The notes: generated by a model from the letters alone, not told the origin. 64,000 nt of DNA from JBBDWJ01 sp963824095 (GCA_963824095.1 CAWGNS010000009.1:310001-374000), one strand, 5' to 3'. Shown: positions 42,317-51,790, counted from the first letter of the stretch. Program-made: numbers and translations.

Positions 42317-44007
42317 CCGTGCCCTTCGCAGTCCGGGTGTTCGTGCTCTCGTTCGCGCCGCTGTGCATGCTGCTGATCGGCAGCTTCTGGTCCATCCAGT
42401 ACATGGTCGGCCAGCAGGTCAAAAACGGCCTGCGCAACTCGCTGCGCCAGAGCCACGCCTTCGTCTCGCGCGTGCGCACCAACTACGAGCTGCAAAACAG
42501 CCGCCTGCTCACCGTGCTCGCCGAAAACCCCAGCCTCAAGGCTGGCTTCGACCTGGTGCGGCTGGAGCGCGACAATCGCGGCGCGCAGCGCACGCTCGAA
42601 GATCAGTTGCACGAGCTGAGCGAATCGCTGGGCTTCGACCTGATGGCGGCCGCCGACACCAACGACCGGCTGCAGGCCGGCGTCGTGCGCGTCCGCGGCC
42701 AGCTCACCCACATCGACCTCGACCGCGCCCCGCCACTCAAGGAGGGCGCCGTTTCCTTCGGCGACTCGATCTACGTGCTGGCCCGCATTCCGGTCAACCT
42801 CGAGCACGAGAGCCTCGGCAGCCTGTTCGTCGGGCGCGTCTTCGACGTCTCGGAGTTCACCACCCCCACCGTGCTGACGCATGACGGCAAGGTGGTGCTG
42901 TCGAACCTGCCGGGCGTCCGCGCCGCCGAGCTGGAAAGCGGGCTGCAGCCGTGCTCTCCGCAGGAGGAATGCGAGGTCTCGCTGCGCAACGAAACCTATC
43001 TTTGCCTGCCGCTGGAAAGCATCCGCCTGGGGGACGGCTACGTGCTGCGCAGCCTGCAGTCGGTCGACGCCGCCAGCCGGCCGCTGCGCGCCGTGGTGCA
43101 GCAGGTGTTTCTGGTGGCCGGGACGCTCGCGCTGCTGGCGGTCTCGGTGCTGTCGCTGCTTTCCTCCAAGGGCATCGTCAAGCCTCTCACGGGTCTGATC
43201 ACGCGATTAAGAGAAAGCGAAAGCAGCGGCGTGCTGCCGACCTTCGAAACCTCCTCGTCGACGCGCGAGGTGAATCAGTTGGTCGACGCTTTCAACCGCG
43301 CCGCAACCGCCATCACCGACGCCCGCCAGCGGCTGAGCTTCGCCTACCGCGAATTCACGCAGTCGCTTTCGAGCGCCATCGACGCCCGCGACGTCTACAC
43401 CGCCGGCCATAGCCGCCGCGTCTCGACCTACGCCGTCGCGATCGCGCGCGAGATGAAACTGCCCGACGAGGAACTCGAAATCATTCGCGAAGGAGCCTTG
43501 CTGCACGACGTCGGCAAGATCGGCATCTCCGACCGCGTGCTGCAAAAGCCCGGCAATCTCTCGCCCGAGGAATTCGAGTTGATCCGGCGCCACCCGCTGA
43601 TCGGCCGCCGTATCATCGAGCGCGTCGAAGGTCTCGCGCCTTACTTGAACATCGTCGAGCTGCACCACGAGAACTATGACGGTACCGGCTACCCCTGGCA
43701 GTTGGTGGGCGAAAAGACGCCGCGCGACGCGCGTGTCATCCACGTCGCCGACGCCTACGACGCGATGACCTCCGACCGCCCCTACCGCAAGGGCATGAAG
43801 CCCGATCAGGCCCTGAGCATTCTCAAGGCCAACGCCGGAACGCAATTCGATCCCGACGTCGTCGCCGCTTTCGTGCGGCTGCACGGCCGCGTTGTGCAAG
43901 ACGAAAAACGCTCCGCCGAAACGCCCTATGAGCCCGACCTCGACCGCCTGAGCCGCGCGCTGGGTTCGGCCGCCGATGTCGACGCCACCAAGGAGCTCAT
44001 GTCATGA
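42313..44007 (+). CDS. HD-GYP cyclic-di-GMP phosphodiesterase with periplasmic sensor and HAMP domain
   Basis: 564 residues from the ATG at 42313. The first membrane helix (about residues 7-31) leads to a periplasmic sensor (32-262, two cysteines at 214 and 220), then a second helix (264-285) and a HAMP domain (286-340). The HD-GYP domain (350-520) has H366, HD at 398-399 (ALLHDVGKIG), HH at 451-452 in HHENYDGTGYP (the GYP motif) and later DRPYRKGM. All metal and catalytic residues seem intact, so it should hydrolyse c-di-GMP. Its sensor lies in the same compartment as the cupredoxin encoded just before. Confidence 0.93.
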   Translation: MTVPFAVRVFVLSFAPLCMLLIGSFWSIQYMVGQQVKNGLRNSLRQSHAFVSRVRTNYELQNSRLLTVLAENPSLKAGFDLVRLERDNRGAQRTLEDQLHELSESLGFDLMAAADTNDRLQAGVVRVRGQLTHIDLDRAPPLKEGAVSFGDSIYVLARIPVNLEHESLGSLFVGRVFDVSEFTTPTVLTHDGKVVLSNLPGVRAAELESGLQPCSPQEECEVSLRNETYLCLPLESIRLGDGYVLRSLQSVDAASRPLRAVVQQVFLVAGTLALLAVSVLSLLSSKGIVKPLTGLITRLRESESSGVLPTFETSSSTREVNQLVDAFNRAATAITDARQRLSFAYREFTQSLSSAIDARDVYTAGHSRRVSTYAVAIAREMKLPDEELEIIREGALLHDVGKIGISDRVLQKPGNLSPEEFELIRRHPLIGRRIIERVEGLAPYLNIVELHHENYDGTGYPWQLVGEKTPRDARVIHVADAYDAMTSDRPYRKGMKPDQALSILKANAGTQFDPDVVAAFVRLHGRVVQDEKRSAETPYEPDLDRLSRALGSAADVDATKELMS

Positions 44008-44023
44008 CCGGGGGCCGCCTGTC

Positions 44024-45106
44024 ATGAAACCGCGAGCGGCTGCCTGCCTGGCCGTTTTGCTCTGGCCGCTGCTCGTGCCGGCCCAGGAAAGCGTCGCCGG
44101 CTTCGAGATGCCGCTCACCCTCAGCGGCGGCGCGTTCGTCACCGAGCGCACCGAGCAGCCGCCCCGCTCGGCCTCGAGCTTCACCGCGGGCACGCGCCTG
44201 GTCGCCTACCCGACCTTGCGCCTCAACGAGCACTGGTTTTTCTCGGGCGCCGTGCAGTTCCACTCGCGCCCTTACTATTTTCAGGAACTGGGGACGCAAG
44301 GCTACGGCGCCGAGGTCGACGTGCTGCAGGCCTACGCCGGATACGAGCGTTTCTGGGGACGCAACGTCGTCACGATTCGCGCCGGGCAGCTCACCTCGGC
44401 CTTCGGATCGTTCCTGCTGCGCTACGACGACGCCGTCAATCCGCTGATCGATCTGCCGCTTTCCTACGGCTACTACACTTCGCCGGTGACGAACCTGGGA
44501 CTGGTGGGCGCGCAGGCCGACGTTACCCTCAACCACCTCGACCTGCGGGCGCAGTTCACCAACAGCTCGCCCGCCAATCGCCGCAGCATCTTCGACCCCG
44601 ACCAATACGGCACCTGGACCGGCGGCGTCGGCTACACGATTGTGCAAGGCCTGCGCGTCGGCGTCTCCGCGTATCGAGGCCCCTACCTCGATCGCGAATT
44701 CCCCTTCTATTTCCCCGGCGAGCGCCCGCCGAAAGAACTGCCGGCCAGCGGCTACGGCCTCGAAGGCGAAATGGCGCGCGGCCACTGGAACTTTCACGCC
44801 GAGGCGCACCGCTTTCAGAGCGCCTACAAAGCGATTCCGACCGTCAACCGTTTCTTCGCCTACGGAGAAGCCCAATACGCCTTCCGCCCGCGCTGGTATG
44901 CCGCGGTGCGCGTCAACCACGGCCACTCGAACGTATCGCGCGACCAGAACGTCTACGAATTCGCCATCGGCTACCGCCCCAACCGCTTTCAACTCGTTAA
45001 AGTCGGCTATGAACTCGTCAAAGGCTCGCCGCGCGATGGGGCCCCCGGAGACGTCTTCGCGATTCAACTGGTGACGACCCTGAGGCCGATCTCCAAAGCC
45101 TGGTGA
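44024..45106 (+). CDS. Outer-membrane beta-barrel porin-like protein
   Basis: 360 residues from the ATG at 44024, 17 nt after the HD-GYP stop. A signal peptide (AAACLAVLLWPLLVPAQ) is followed by a run of alternating beta-strand segments rich in aromatic residues (NEHWFFSGAVQFHSRPYYF, RNVVTIRAGQLTSAFGSFLL, NRFQLVKVGYELVKG). The last residue is an aromatic Trp, and there is no plug domain. It probably forms a barrel for uptake or release of a small solute. Together with the cupredoxin and HD-GYP sensor it forms one transcription unit. Confidence 0.78.
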   Translation: MKPRAAACLAVLLWPLLVPAQESVAGFEMPLTLSGGAFVTERTEQPPRSASSFTAGTRLVAYPTLRLNEHWFFSGAVQFHSRPYYFQELGTQGYGAEVDVLQAYAGYERFWGRNVVTIRAGQLTSAFGSFLLRYDDAVNPLIDLPLSYGYYTSPVTNLGLVGAQADVTLNHLDLRAQFTNSSPANRRSIFDPDQYGTWTGGVGYTIVQGLRVGVSAYRGPYLDREFPFYFPGERPPKELPASGYGLEGEMARGHWNFHAEAHRFQSAYKAIPTVNRFFAYGEAQYAFRPRWYAAVRVNHGHSNVSRDQNVYEFAIGYRPNRFQLVKVGYELVKGSPRDGAPGDVFAIQLVTTLRPISKAW

Positions 45107-45133
45107 ATTGCCCAAAACCGACAGGGTGCTCGA

Positions 45134-45215
45134 GGGGAACAGTCACCGCGTTTCGCACCTGAGGTTTTCAGAGGCTTACAGGATTCGCGGGGTGCGAAGC
45201 ACGGTGACTGTCCCC
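45134..45215. repeat. Long-hairpin dispersed repeat between convergent genes
   Basis: Arms at 45134-45159 (GGGGAACAGTCACCGCG...) and 45191-45215 are nearly complementary around about 31 nt. The copy at 21659-21739 is the same in arms and loop apart from scattered changes. It lies 27 nt past the porin stop, facing the APC permease gene. Confidence 0.8.
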
Positions 45216-45235
45216 CTCAGGCAAAGCCGCGAACT

Positions 45236-45430
45236 CAACAAACAGAGCCGCAGGCGTAAGCCCGCGGGCCGAGTCGCCACAGAAGCCAGGGGCGAAGCGC
45301 CGCGAACTTGTTTCCGCCAACATTGCCAACGCGCCAGAAACCGGCATGGGGTTCTGCTGCGCCCCCCACAGCCGCAGGAGTTCGTAACCGCCCGGGGGCT
45401 TCCGCCCGCGGCTCTGTCTCGTTGTTTGTG
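45236..45430. repeat. Two facing copies of the palindromic CAGAGCCGCAGG repeat
   Basis: Copy 1 (45236-45290) reads AACAGAGCCGCAGGCGTAAG then CCCGCGGGCCGAGTCGCCA. Copy 2 (45389-45430), in reverse, ends in GCTCTGTCTCGTTGTTTGTG. The two face each other about 100 nt apart in the gap between the convergent porin and permease genes. Together with the long hairpin, nearly the whole 379-nt gap is repeat-derived. Confidence 0.7.
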
Positions 45431-45485
45431 GCGACGGTGCGGCAGGCCGGCGACGGTGCGGCAGGCCCCGGGCCTCAAGGCGATC

Positions 45486-46785
45486 CTACGAATTGCCCCG
45501 CCTGACCGCGAGCCGCGATGCTCCGTAGATGATCAACCCCAGTACGGCGGCGATCCCGGCGTCGCGAGCCTGCCCGGCGGTGGCGTTCGACGCCAGCCAG
45601 GCGATCAGCAGCAGCGAGACGACGCACACCGCGGTTCCCGCCGGCGTCCGGAATCGCGCCGGCGACGCCCCGGGCGTGCGGCGCAACACCGGCAAGGCCA
45701 GGCAGGTCGTGGCATAGGCCACCAGCCGCGCCAAGCACACTCACCGTTGCGGCGTAGGCGAAGGTTCCCGTCAGCGTGAGCCCCAGCATGATCGCCGCCG
45801 TCGCAACGATCGCGTTGTGCGGCGTGTGAAAGCGGCGATGCGTGGCGGCGACGAAGCGCGGCAGTTCGCGCCGCTCGGCCATCGCGAACGGCAGCCGCGG
45901 CGACACGAGCATCGCTACGTTAAGATTGCCGAAAATCGAAATCAGGGCCCCGGCGGAAAGAATCGTTGCGCCCAAGGGCCCCAGGAAGCGTCCGGCGGCG
46001 TCGGTCAGCGGCCGGCTCGAAGTGGCCAGTTCGGGCAGCGTGCCGACCGCGACGAGTTGGATCAGCAGGTAGAACAAGCACACCACCGCCAGGCCCAGCA
46101 GCAGCGCGCGCGGCAGATCGTGCATCGGGTCGCGCTGCTCGCCGCTGGGGATCGCCGCCATCTCGAAACCCGTGAAAGCGTACACCAGCAACAGCACGGA
46201 GACCGAAAAATCACCGTATCCGGGAAGCGCGCCAAGAGCCAGCCGCGCCGGGTCGATAAAGAAGCAACCCGCGGCGATGAACAGCGTCAGCGGGACGAGT
46301 TTCGCCGCCGTCATCACGTTGCTGAGCACCGCCGCGTCGCGTACGCCCACCACATTGACGACCGTCAGCACGACGATGACGACCGTGATGATCGTCACTC
46401 GTAATACCCCTGTTTCCGCCGCCGGAACAAAGAAAGCGAGGTAGGAGACCAGCAGGTTGCAGTTGGCCGCAAAGCCAGTCACCCGCGCGATCCAGGTCAT
46501 CCAGCCGACCTCGAAACCCGCCAGCGGACCGAACGCCGCCCCGGCATACAAATACGGGCCGCCGGTATCGCCAAAGCGGCTGCTTACCTCGGCGAAGCAC
46601 AGCACGATCATCACGACCGCGAGCCCGCAGACCACAAATGCAATCAGGCTATAGGAGCCGATCAGCGCGAATACCTTGGACGGCAAACCGAAGATGCCGG
46701 CGCCGATGACGGCATTGATGGTCAGCGCGATCAGGTCCCATCTGCGGATCGCGCGCAGCAGACCTTCGCGGGTTGGTTGTTCCAT
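45486..46785 (-). CDS. APC-family amino acid permease, with a frameshift near the 3' end
   Basis: Starts at the ATG at 46785 (MEQPTREGLLRAIRRWDLIALT). The APC signature INAVIGAGIFGLPSKVFAL and about ten helices follow, for example YGDFSVSVLLLVYAFTGFE. The frame then breaks in TVSVL near 45731: as written it continues as Arg/Gly-rich sequence to 45475. One base removed there gives ARLVAYATTCLALPVLRR and two more helices (VCVVSLLLIAWLASN, AAVLGLIIYGASRL) with a stop at 45486. A single extra G in CTTGGCG explains it. The substrate could be an amino acid or amine; it cannot be told here. Confidence 0.85.
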
Positions 46786-47092
46786 GGGTAATTCAGAGCG
46801 GGTAGTGCCACATGAGGCTGGGCGACGCTTCGGCAAGGTTCAAGACCCGGCGCCGCGTGCCGAGGACTGGCATTGTACCGTGACGGAAGGATTCAGGCGG
46901 GAACAAATGCCGGCGGGGGGAAGAAGAAGTAGGAGGGTAACCCCGATCGAAGCCGAAGTCCCATCCAGTGGCGCGGCCCCGAATCCGACGTTCCCCAAGG
47001 GCCCACGAAAAACTCCAACGACAGCCAACAAAAACGCCAGGCACAAACACGAGCACCGCCAGTTCCGTCGGCGGACACACGGTCCAGCCCGG
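46786..47092. other. Intergenic region, nothing recognised
   Basis: Between the permease start and the PQQ-dehydrogenase end on the minus strand. It contains no convincing gene. The stretch near 46915 (GGGGGGAAGAAGAAGTAGGA) is purine-rich. The promoter of the permease should lie here. Confidence 0.4.
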
Positions 47093-48709
47093 CTACTCAT
47101 CCAAGCCAAACACAAACAACCCCCGCCCGGCGGTAACCGCAATCCGCTGGCCGCCTTCGCTCTCATAGCTGATCGGGTTCGAACGCATCGACCCACCGGC
47201 CTGGAAATGCCACACCACTTTGCCGTTGGTCGCATCGAGGGCAAAAATGTCGCCTTCGCCGGTGCCGCCGAACACCAGCCCGCCCGCCGTCGATAGGACG
47301 CCGCCGCCGGGCGGCGAATGCAGCGGAAACTCCCACTTCAGATCACCCGTCTCGGGCTGGAACGCTCGAATCGCCCCGAAGGCCTCTTCACCCGGCACCT
47401 TCTGCGCCCCGCCGCCGTTGTACAGGCTGCCGGCCTTAAACTCCGCCGCACCCTTGTAGTAGACGTTACCCATTTCTAGCGCCGCCACAAAAAACAGATG
47501 TAGTTCGGGGCTGTAGGCCGGGCTCTGCCAGTTCGTGCCGCCGGACAGACTCGGGTAGACCGTATTGCCCTCTGCAGTTGGAGAAGTATCCGGCAACACC
47601 ATCGGCCTGCCGTTGTCGTCGAGCCCACTCGCCCAGGTCTGCTTCACGTATGCCTTGCCGCTCACAAATTTCCCGCTCTCGCGGTCGAGCACGTAGTAAA
47701 AGCCGTTGCGATTGGCGAATAGCACCAGCCGGCGCCGCTCACCGCGCACCTCGCCGTCGGCCAGCACGGGAACCTGCACCGAATCCCAATCGTGGGTGTC
47801 GTGCGGCGTGAACTGGAAATACCACTTCAGTTTGCCGGTATCCGCGTCGAGCGCGACGATGCAGTCGGAATACAGGTTGTCGCCCCCGCGGACGTCGCCG
47901 TTCCAATCCGGACCTGGATTGCCCGTCCCCCAATACACGAGGTTCGTTTCGGGATCGTAGGCGCCCGTGACCCAGGTCGTAGCCGAGCCCTGCTTCCAGC
48001 TTTCACCGGCCCAGGTTTCGGCGCCGGGCTCACCGGCAACAGGGACGGTCCAGAAGCGCCACAGGCGGTCGCCGGTCTTGGCGTCATAAGCGTCGAGAAA
48101 GCCGCGCACACCGTACTCGCCGCCGGCCATGCCGAGAATCACTTTGCCCTGGAGCGCCAGCGGCGCTGCCGTCATCGAAATGCCGACCTTGTAATCGGCC
48201 ACCTCGACGTCCCAGCGCACCTGCCCGCTGCGGGCGTCGAGCGCCACCAGGTGCGCGTCGAGCGTGCCGATGTAGACCATGTCGTCGAGCACCGCCACGC
48301 CGCGGTTCACGCGGCCGCAGCACAGCGGCATGCTGTCGGGAATTTTTCGCTCGTACTTCCACAGCGGCCGGCCGGTTCGCGCGTCGAGCGCCGTCACGTC
48401 GCTGGGCGGCTCGCTGATGTACATGATGTCGCCATCGACCAGCGGCGTCATCTCGAAACCGTGGGTCGTCGAGGTCTGATAGACCCACAGCGGCCGCAGC
48501 CGCGCGGCGTTGTCGGGCGTGATCTGGCGCAGCGGGGAATGCCGTTGCCCGAGGTAATTTCCCGAGTAGGTCAGCCAGTTGCCGGGCTCCGACGCGGCCG
48601 CGTCGCGGATTCGCTCGTAGCTCACCTGGCCCGCCGCCGGTTTCACCACGAAGCCCAGCGCCACGAGCCCCAGCGCCAATGCCAAACCCCAGCACGCCCG
48701 CTTGCTCAT
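47093..48709 (-). CDS. PQQ-dependent alcohol dehydrogenase, predicted lanthanide-dependent
   Basis: 538 residues with a signal peptide (LALALGLVALGFVVKPAAGQ), an eight-bladed propeller and the W-motifs of quinoprotein dehydrogenases. The vicinal disulfide is C130-C131 (DSMPLCCGRVNRG). Metal ligands are E198 (GGEYGVRG) and N264 (GTGNPGPDWN). The catalytic base is D307, followed by D309 in TPHDTHDWDS. An Asp two residues after the catalytic one marks the lanthanide-binding XoxF/PedH type; calcium enzymes have Ala or Ser there. It oxidises an alcohol or aldehyde in the periplasm. Its start overlaps the stop of the cytochrome c gene (ATGA), its probable electron acceptor. Confidence 0.9.
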   Translation of the reverse strand: MSKRACWGLALALGLVALGFVVKPAAGQVSYERIRDAAASEPGNWLTYSGNYLGQRHSPLRQITPDNAARLRPLWVYQTSTTHGFEMTPLVDGDIMYISEPPSDVTALDARTGRPLWKYERKIPDSMPLCCGRVNRGVAVLDDMVYIGTLDAHLVALDARSGQVRWDVEVADYKVGISMTAAPLALQGKVILGMAGGEYGVRGFLDAYDAKTGDRLWRFWTVPVAGEPGAETWAGESWKQGSATTWVTGAYDPETNLVYWGTGNPGPDWNGDVRGGDNLYSDCIVALDADTGKLKWYFQFTPHDTHDWDSVQVPVLADGEVRGERRRLVLFANRNGFYYVLDRESGKFVSGKAYVKQTWASGLDDNGRPMVLPDTSPTAEGNTVYPSLSGGTNWQSPAYSPELHLFFVAALEMGNVYYKGAAEFKAGSLYNGGGAQKVPGEEAFGAIRAFQPETGDLKWEFPLHSPPGGGVLSTAGGLVFGGTGEGDIFALDATNGKVVWHFQAGGSMRSNPISYESEGGQRIAVTAGRGLFVFGLDE

Positions 48710-49482
48710 TGCTCACCTCGCAGCGAAACCAGGTAGGCCACCACATCGGTCAACTCGGCCTCGCTCAACGTGCCGCCGTAGGCCGGCATCGGCGACTTGC
48801 CGCGCTGCTTTTCGATCGTGGACAACTCGTCCTTGCGGAACGAATGCAGTTGGCCGGAGTAGTCGCGGATCTGAATCGTGAAGGTGTCTTCGTTGAGGCG
48901 GACGCCCGTCAGCGCCTGGCCCTCGCGCGTCACCAGGCGCACTTGCAAGAATTCCTGGGGAATCTCGGCCTCGGGTTCGAGCAGCGCGCGCTTCAAATAG
49001 AGCACGCTGCGCCGCGCGCCCACGTCGCTCAGCTCCGGACCCGCCAGCCCGCCGGGAGTCTCGGCCGTATGGCACGAAAGACAATCCCCCTTGCCGCGAA
49101 AAATGCGCTCGCCCGCGACCGGATCGCCGGGAACCTCCTCGGGCGCGCGCTTCCCGAGGGTCTCGACGAAGTTGGCGACCAGCCACACCTCGCGTCCGTT
49201 CATCTGCCAGGCGCTGGGCATTTCCGTGCCCTCCACGCCGTCGCGGATCAGGCGGTAAAGCTCAAGGGGGTTTGAGGCGCGCCGCAACTTGGGCCGCGCC
49301 AGGTTGGCGCCGCGCCCGCCGTCGCCGTGCGGCCCGTGGCAGGGGGCGCACTGGCTCTGAAACAGCGCTTCGCCGAGCGTCAGGTTTTGGGGAGTGGGGG
49401 GCAGCCGCGGCGGCACCGGTTCCTCGTCCTGTTGTGCCCAACAAAGCGTACAGAACAGCGCCAATCCCAAAGCAAACCGCAT
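48706..49482 (-). CDS. Exported diheme cytochrome c
   Basis: 258 residues from the ATG at 49482. A signal peptide (FALGLALFCTLCWAQ) precedes two heme sites: CAPCH (QSQCAPCHGPHGDGG) and CLSCH (GDCLSCHTAETPGGLAG). The second half includes the Solibacter/Planctomycete-style LRRALLEPEAEIPQEFLQV-like and RKDELSTIEKQRGKSPMP stretches, with the Met ligand probably in SPMPAYGG. It is transcribed first in the operon and is translationally coupled to the PQQ dehydrogenase, so it should accept its electrons. The frame continues upstream to 49725 without signal character. Confidence 0.9.
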   Translation of the reverse strand: MRFALGLALFCTLCWAQQDEEPVPPRLPPTPQNLTLGEALFQSQCAPCHGPHGDGGRGANLARPKLRRASNPLELYRLIRDGVEGTEMPSAWQMNGREVWLVANFVETLGKRAPEEVPGDPVAGERIFRGKGDCLSCHTAETPGGLAGPELSDVGARRSVLYLKRALLEPEAEIPQEFLQVRLVTREGQALTGVRLNEDTFTIQIRDYSGQLHSFRKDELSTIEKQRGKSPMPAYGGTLSEAELTDVVAYLVSLRGEQ

Positions 49483-49970
49483 AGGCCCCCGGGGATAGAA
49501 GAATGTCTGGCGCTGGAGTATAGCACGAAATTCCAGTGCCAATCGCACGCAATTACCGGCGTCGCACCGCGCCCCAGGCCCTGCGCGGCGTCCCTTTGGC
49601 GGGCCGCCATCCACCGCTGTGGCGACTACGCGACCCGCCAACCGTATGGAGCTACGATGAACAGAACGCCAACCGATTCGGTACCCTGAGCCATGCGCAA
49701 CAGATCGCGCCGCGCCGATTGCCACGCGGAGCCGCGAGCGTCAGCTTGCGCTGAGAGCTGGACGGCGAGATCGTGTTTTCTAGCCGGACGGTGGTTCCTG
49801 GGGCGGTACTTGGCGCGGCCCGCGCCCGCGGTTCCGAGAGACGCCGCCAACCGTTGGCTCGCCGGTTGTTCGCCCGCCGGCGAGGGTTTGTGCTGCTTCA
49901 GCCCGCTGCTCAGGCCTGCGGGCCGGTTCTGGCGCGGTCTTGTTTTTCGAACGCTCGCACACCACTACGT
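49483..49970. other. Intergenic region between divergent operons
   Basis: No gene seen. 49721-49763 repeats the GCCACGCGGAGC...GAGCGTCAGCTTGCGC unit of 7362-7403. Promoters for the cytochrome operon (minus) and the ABC exporter (plus) must both lie here; no clear boxes are visible. Confidence 0.5.
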
Positions 49971-51020
49971 ATGTCCACAAACGATACTGCCCAGCCGCAA
50001 TCCCCAGCCCCACGGTCTCCGGCCTCGCAACCCTCGGCCCCAAAATCTCCGGCGATGGAAACGCGCGACCTCGTCAAGACTTATCCCGGCGGCGTGCGCG
50101 CCCTCGACGGGCTCACGTTTGCGGTCGAGCGCGGCACGGTGTTCGGTCTGCTCGGACCCAACGGGGCAGGGAAGTCGACCGCCATCAAGATCCTGACCAC
50201 GCTGTCGCGGCCCGATTCGGGCACGGCCAGCGTCGCCGGCTTCGACGTCCTGCGCGAGCCGCAGCAGGTGCGCCGCGCCATCGGCTGCGTCGCGCAGCGC
50301 TCCGGCGTCGACATGGAATCCACCGGCCGCGAGAATCTCCGGCTGCAAGGCCAGCTCCACAGCATGCGCGGCCCCGAACTCGCCACGCGCGCCGCCGAGC
50401 TGCTGGAGCGCTTCCGCCTGACCAAATCCGCCGACCTGGTGGCGCGCACCTATTCGGGCGGCATGCAGCGCAAGCTCGACATCGCCATGGGGCTGATTCA
50501 CCGGCCTCAGGTGTTGTTCCTCGACGAACCCACGACCGGGCTCGACCCCGAAGCGCGCACCGACCTGTGGGAAGAGATCGCCCGTCTCTCGCGCGAAGGC
50601 CTCACCATTCTGCTCACCACGCACTACCTCGACGAAGCCGACCGGCTCGCCGAGCGGCTGGCGATCGTCGACCGCGGCCGGGTCGTCGTCCAAGGTTCGC
50701 CCGAGCAGCTCAAGGCCGAGCTGCGCGGCGATTCGATCGAGATTGACCTGGCGGCGACCGAATCGGGCGCTTCTCCCGAAGAGTCCACCGTGCGGCTGGC
50801 GCTGGAAAAGGTCAACGGCGTGCGCGACGTGAGCCTCAACGGCATCGAGCTGCACGCCCGCGCCGACCATGGCGCCACCGCTGTCCCTGCCATGCTGGCC
50901 GCCCTGGAGGCGCAGGGCGCGCGCGTCGCCTCGGTGAAGGTCTCGCGCCCTTCGCTCGACGACGTCTACTTGCGCTATACCGGCCGCACCTTCGAGCAGG
51001 CCGAAGGAGAAACCCGATGA
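49971..51020 (+). CDS. ABC transporter ATP-binding protein (DrrA type)
   Basis: 349 residues from the ATG at 49971; an ATG at 50055 would remove a Pro/Ser-rich 28-residue lead. Walker A is GLLGPNGAGKST, the Q-loop is VAQRSGVD, the signature is YSGGMQRKLD, Walker B is VLFLDEPTTGLDPE, and the H-loop is LLTTHYLDEAD. The C-terminal DrrA-like extension ends with DDVYLRYTGR. It powers the ABC-2 permease encoded next, with which it overlaps (ATGA at 51017-51020). The exported compound is not predictable; drugs, lipids or glycans are typical. Confidence 0.93.
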   Translation: MSTNDTAQPQSPAPRSPASQPSAPKSPAMETRDLVKTYPGGVRALDGLTFAVERGTVFGLLGPNGAGKSTAIKILTTLSRPDSGTASVAGFDVLREPQQVRRAIGCVAQRSGVDMESTGRENLRLQGQLHSMRGPELATRAAELLERFRLTKSADLVARTYSGGMQRKLDIAMGLIHRPQVLFLDEPTTGLDPEARTDLWEEIARLSREGLTILLTTHYLDEADRLAERLAIVDRGRVVVQGSPEQLKAELRGDSIEIDLAATESGASPEESTVRLALEKVNGVRDVSLNGIELHARADHGATAVPAMLAALEAQGARVASVKVSRPSLDDVYLRYTGRTFEQAEGETR

Positions 51021-51790
51021 CGATGATCGCTCACTCCTACTTCATGACCCTGCGGCTGCTGCGGCACCTGTTGCGCCAGCCCTGGTATATCGCGCTGACC
51101 TTGGTGCAGCCCATCATCTGGCTGGTCTTCTACGGCCAGCTCTTTCAGAAAATCTCTTCGCTGCCGGGTTTCGGAAGCGACTCCTACATCGATTTCCTGG
51201 TGCCCGGCATCGTCGTCATGTCGGCGCTGTTCTCCTCGGGCTGGAGCGGTATGGGCATGATTCACGACCTCGACCGCGGCGTGATGGACCGCTTTCTGGT
51301 CTCGCCCGCCAGCCGCCATGCCATCATCGCCGGCCGCCTGCTGCATCTCGCCTTTCAGAATTGCGTCACCGGCTCGATCCTGATCACGCTCGGCCTGGTA
51401 ATGGGCGCCCGCTACCACGGCGGAGTACTCGGCGTCGTCGTGCTGCTGTTGTGCGCGGTGCTGCTGGCCGTCCCGTTCGGGGCGTTATCGAATGCCCTGG
51501 CGCTGACTTTGCGCAAACAGGAATCGGTGATCGGGGCGGTGAACTTCGTGTTGCTGCCGCTGCTGTTTCTCTCGCCGGCCTTCATGCCCTCGGCGTTGAT
51601 GCCGCCGTGGATTCTGAAGGTGTCGCAGCTCAACCCGGTGAGCTGGAGCGTCTTCGCCGGCCGCGCCGCCTTGCACGGCACCGCCGACTGGAACGCGACC
51701 CTACTGCGCATCGCCTGCCTGATCGGCTTCACCTTCGTCAGCGGCTGGCTGGCAACCGGAGCCTTTCGCAGCTACCAGCGCTCGGTGTAA
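51017..51790 (+). CDS. ABC-2-type transporter permease (DrrB type)
   Basis: 257 residues with six membrane segments. The amphipathic N-terminus (FMTLRLLRHLLRQPWYIAL) and the conserved YIDFLVPGIVVMSALFSSGW and PASRHAIIAGRLL are typical of ABC-2 exporters. The family's C-terminal motif appears as LLFLSPAFMPSALMPPWI and LNPVSWSVFAGR. Its start overlaps the ATPase stop, so the two are co-translated. It forms a simple two-gene exporter. Confidence 0.92.
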   Translation: MTMIAHSYFMTLRLLRHLLRQPWYIALTLVQPIIWLVFYGQLFQKISSLPGFGSDSYIDFLVPGIVVMSALFSSGWSGMGMIHDLDRGVMDRFLVSPASRHAIIAGRLLHLAFQNCVTGSILITLGLVMGARYHGGVLGVVVLLLCAVLLAVPFGALSNALALTLRKQESVIGAVNFVLLPLLFLSPAFMPSALMPPWILKVSQLNPVSWSVFAGRAALHGTADWNATLLRIACLIGFTFVSGWLATGAFRSYQRSV

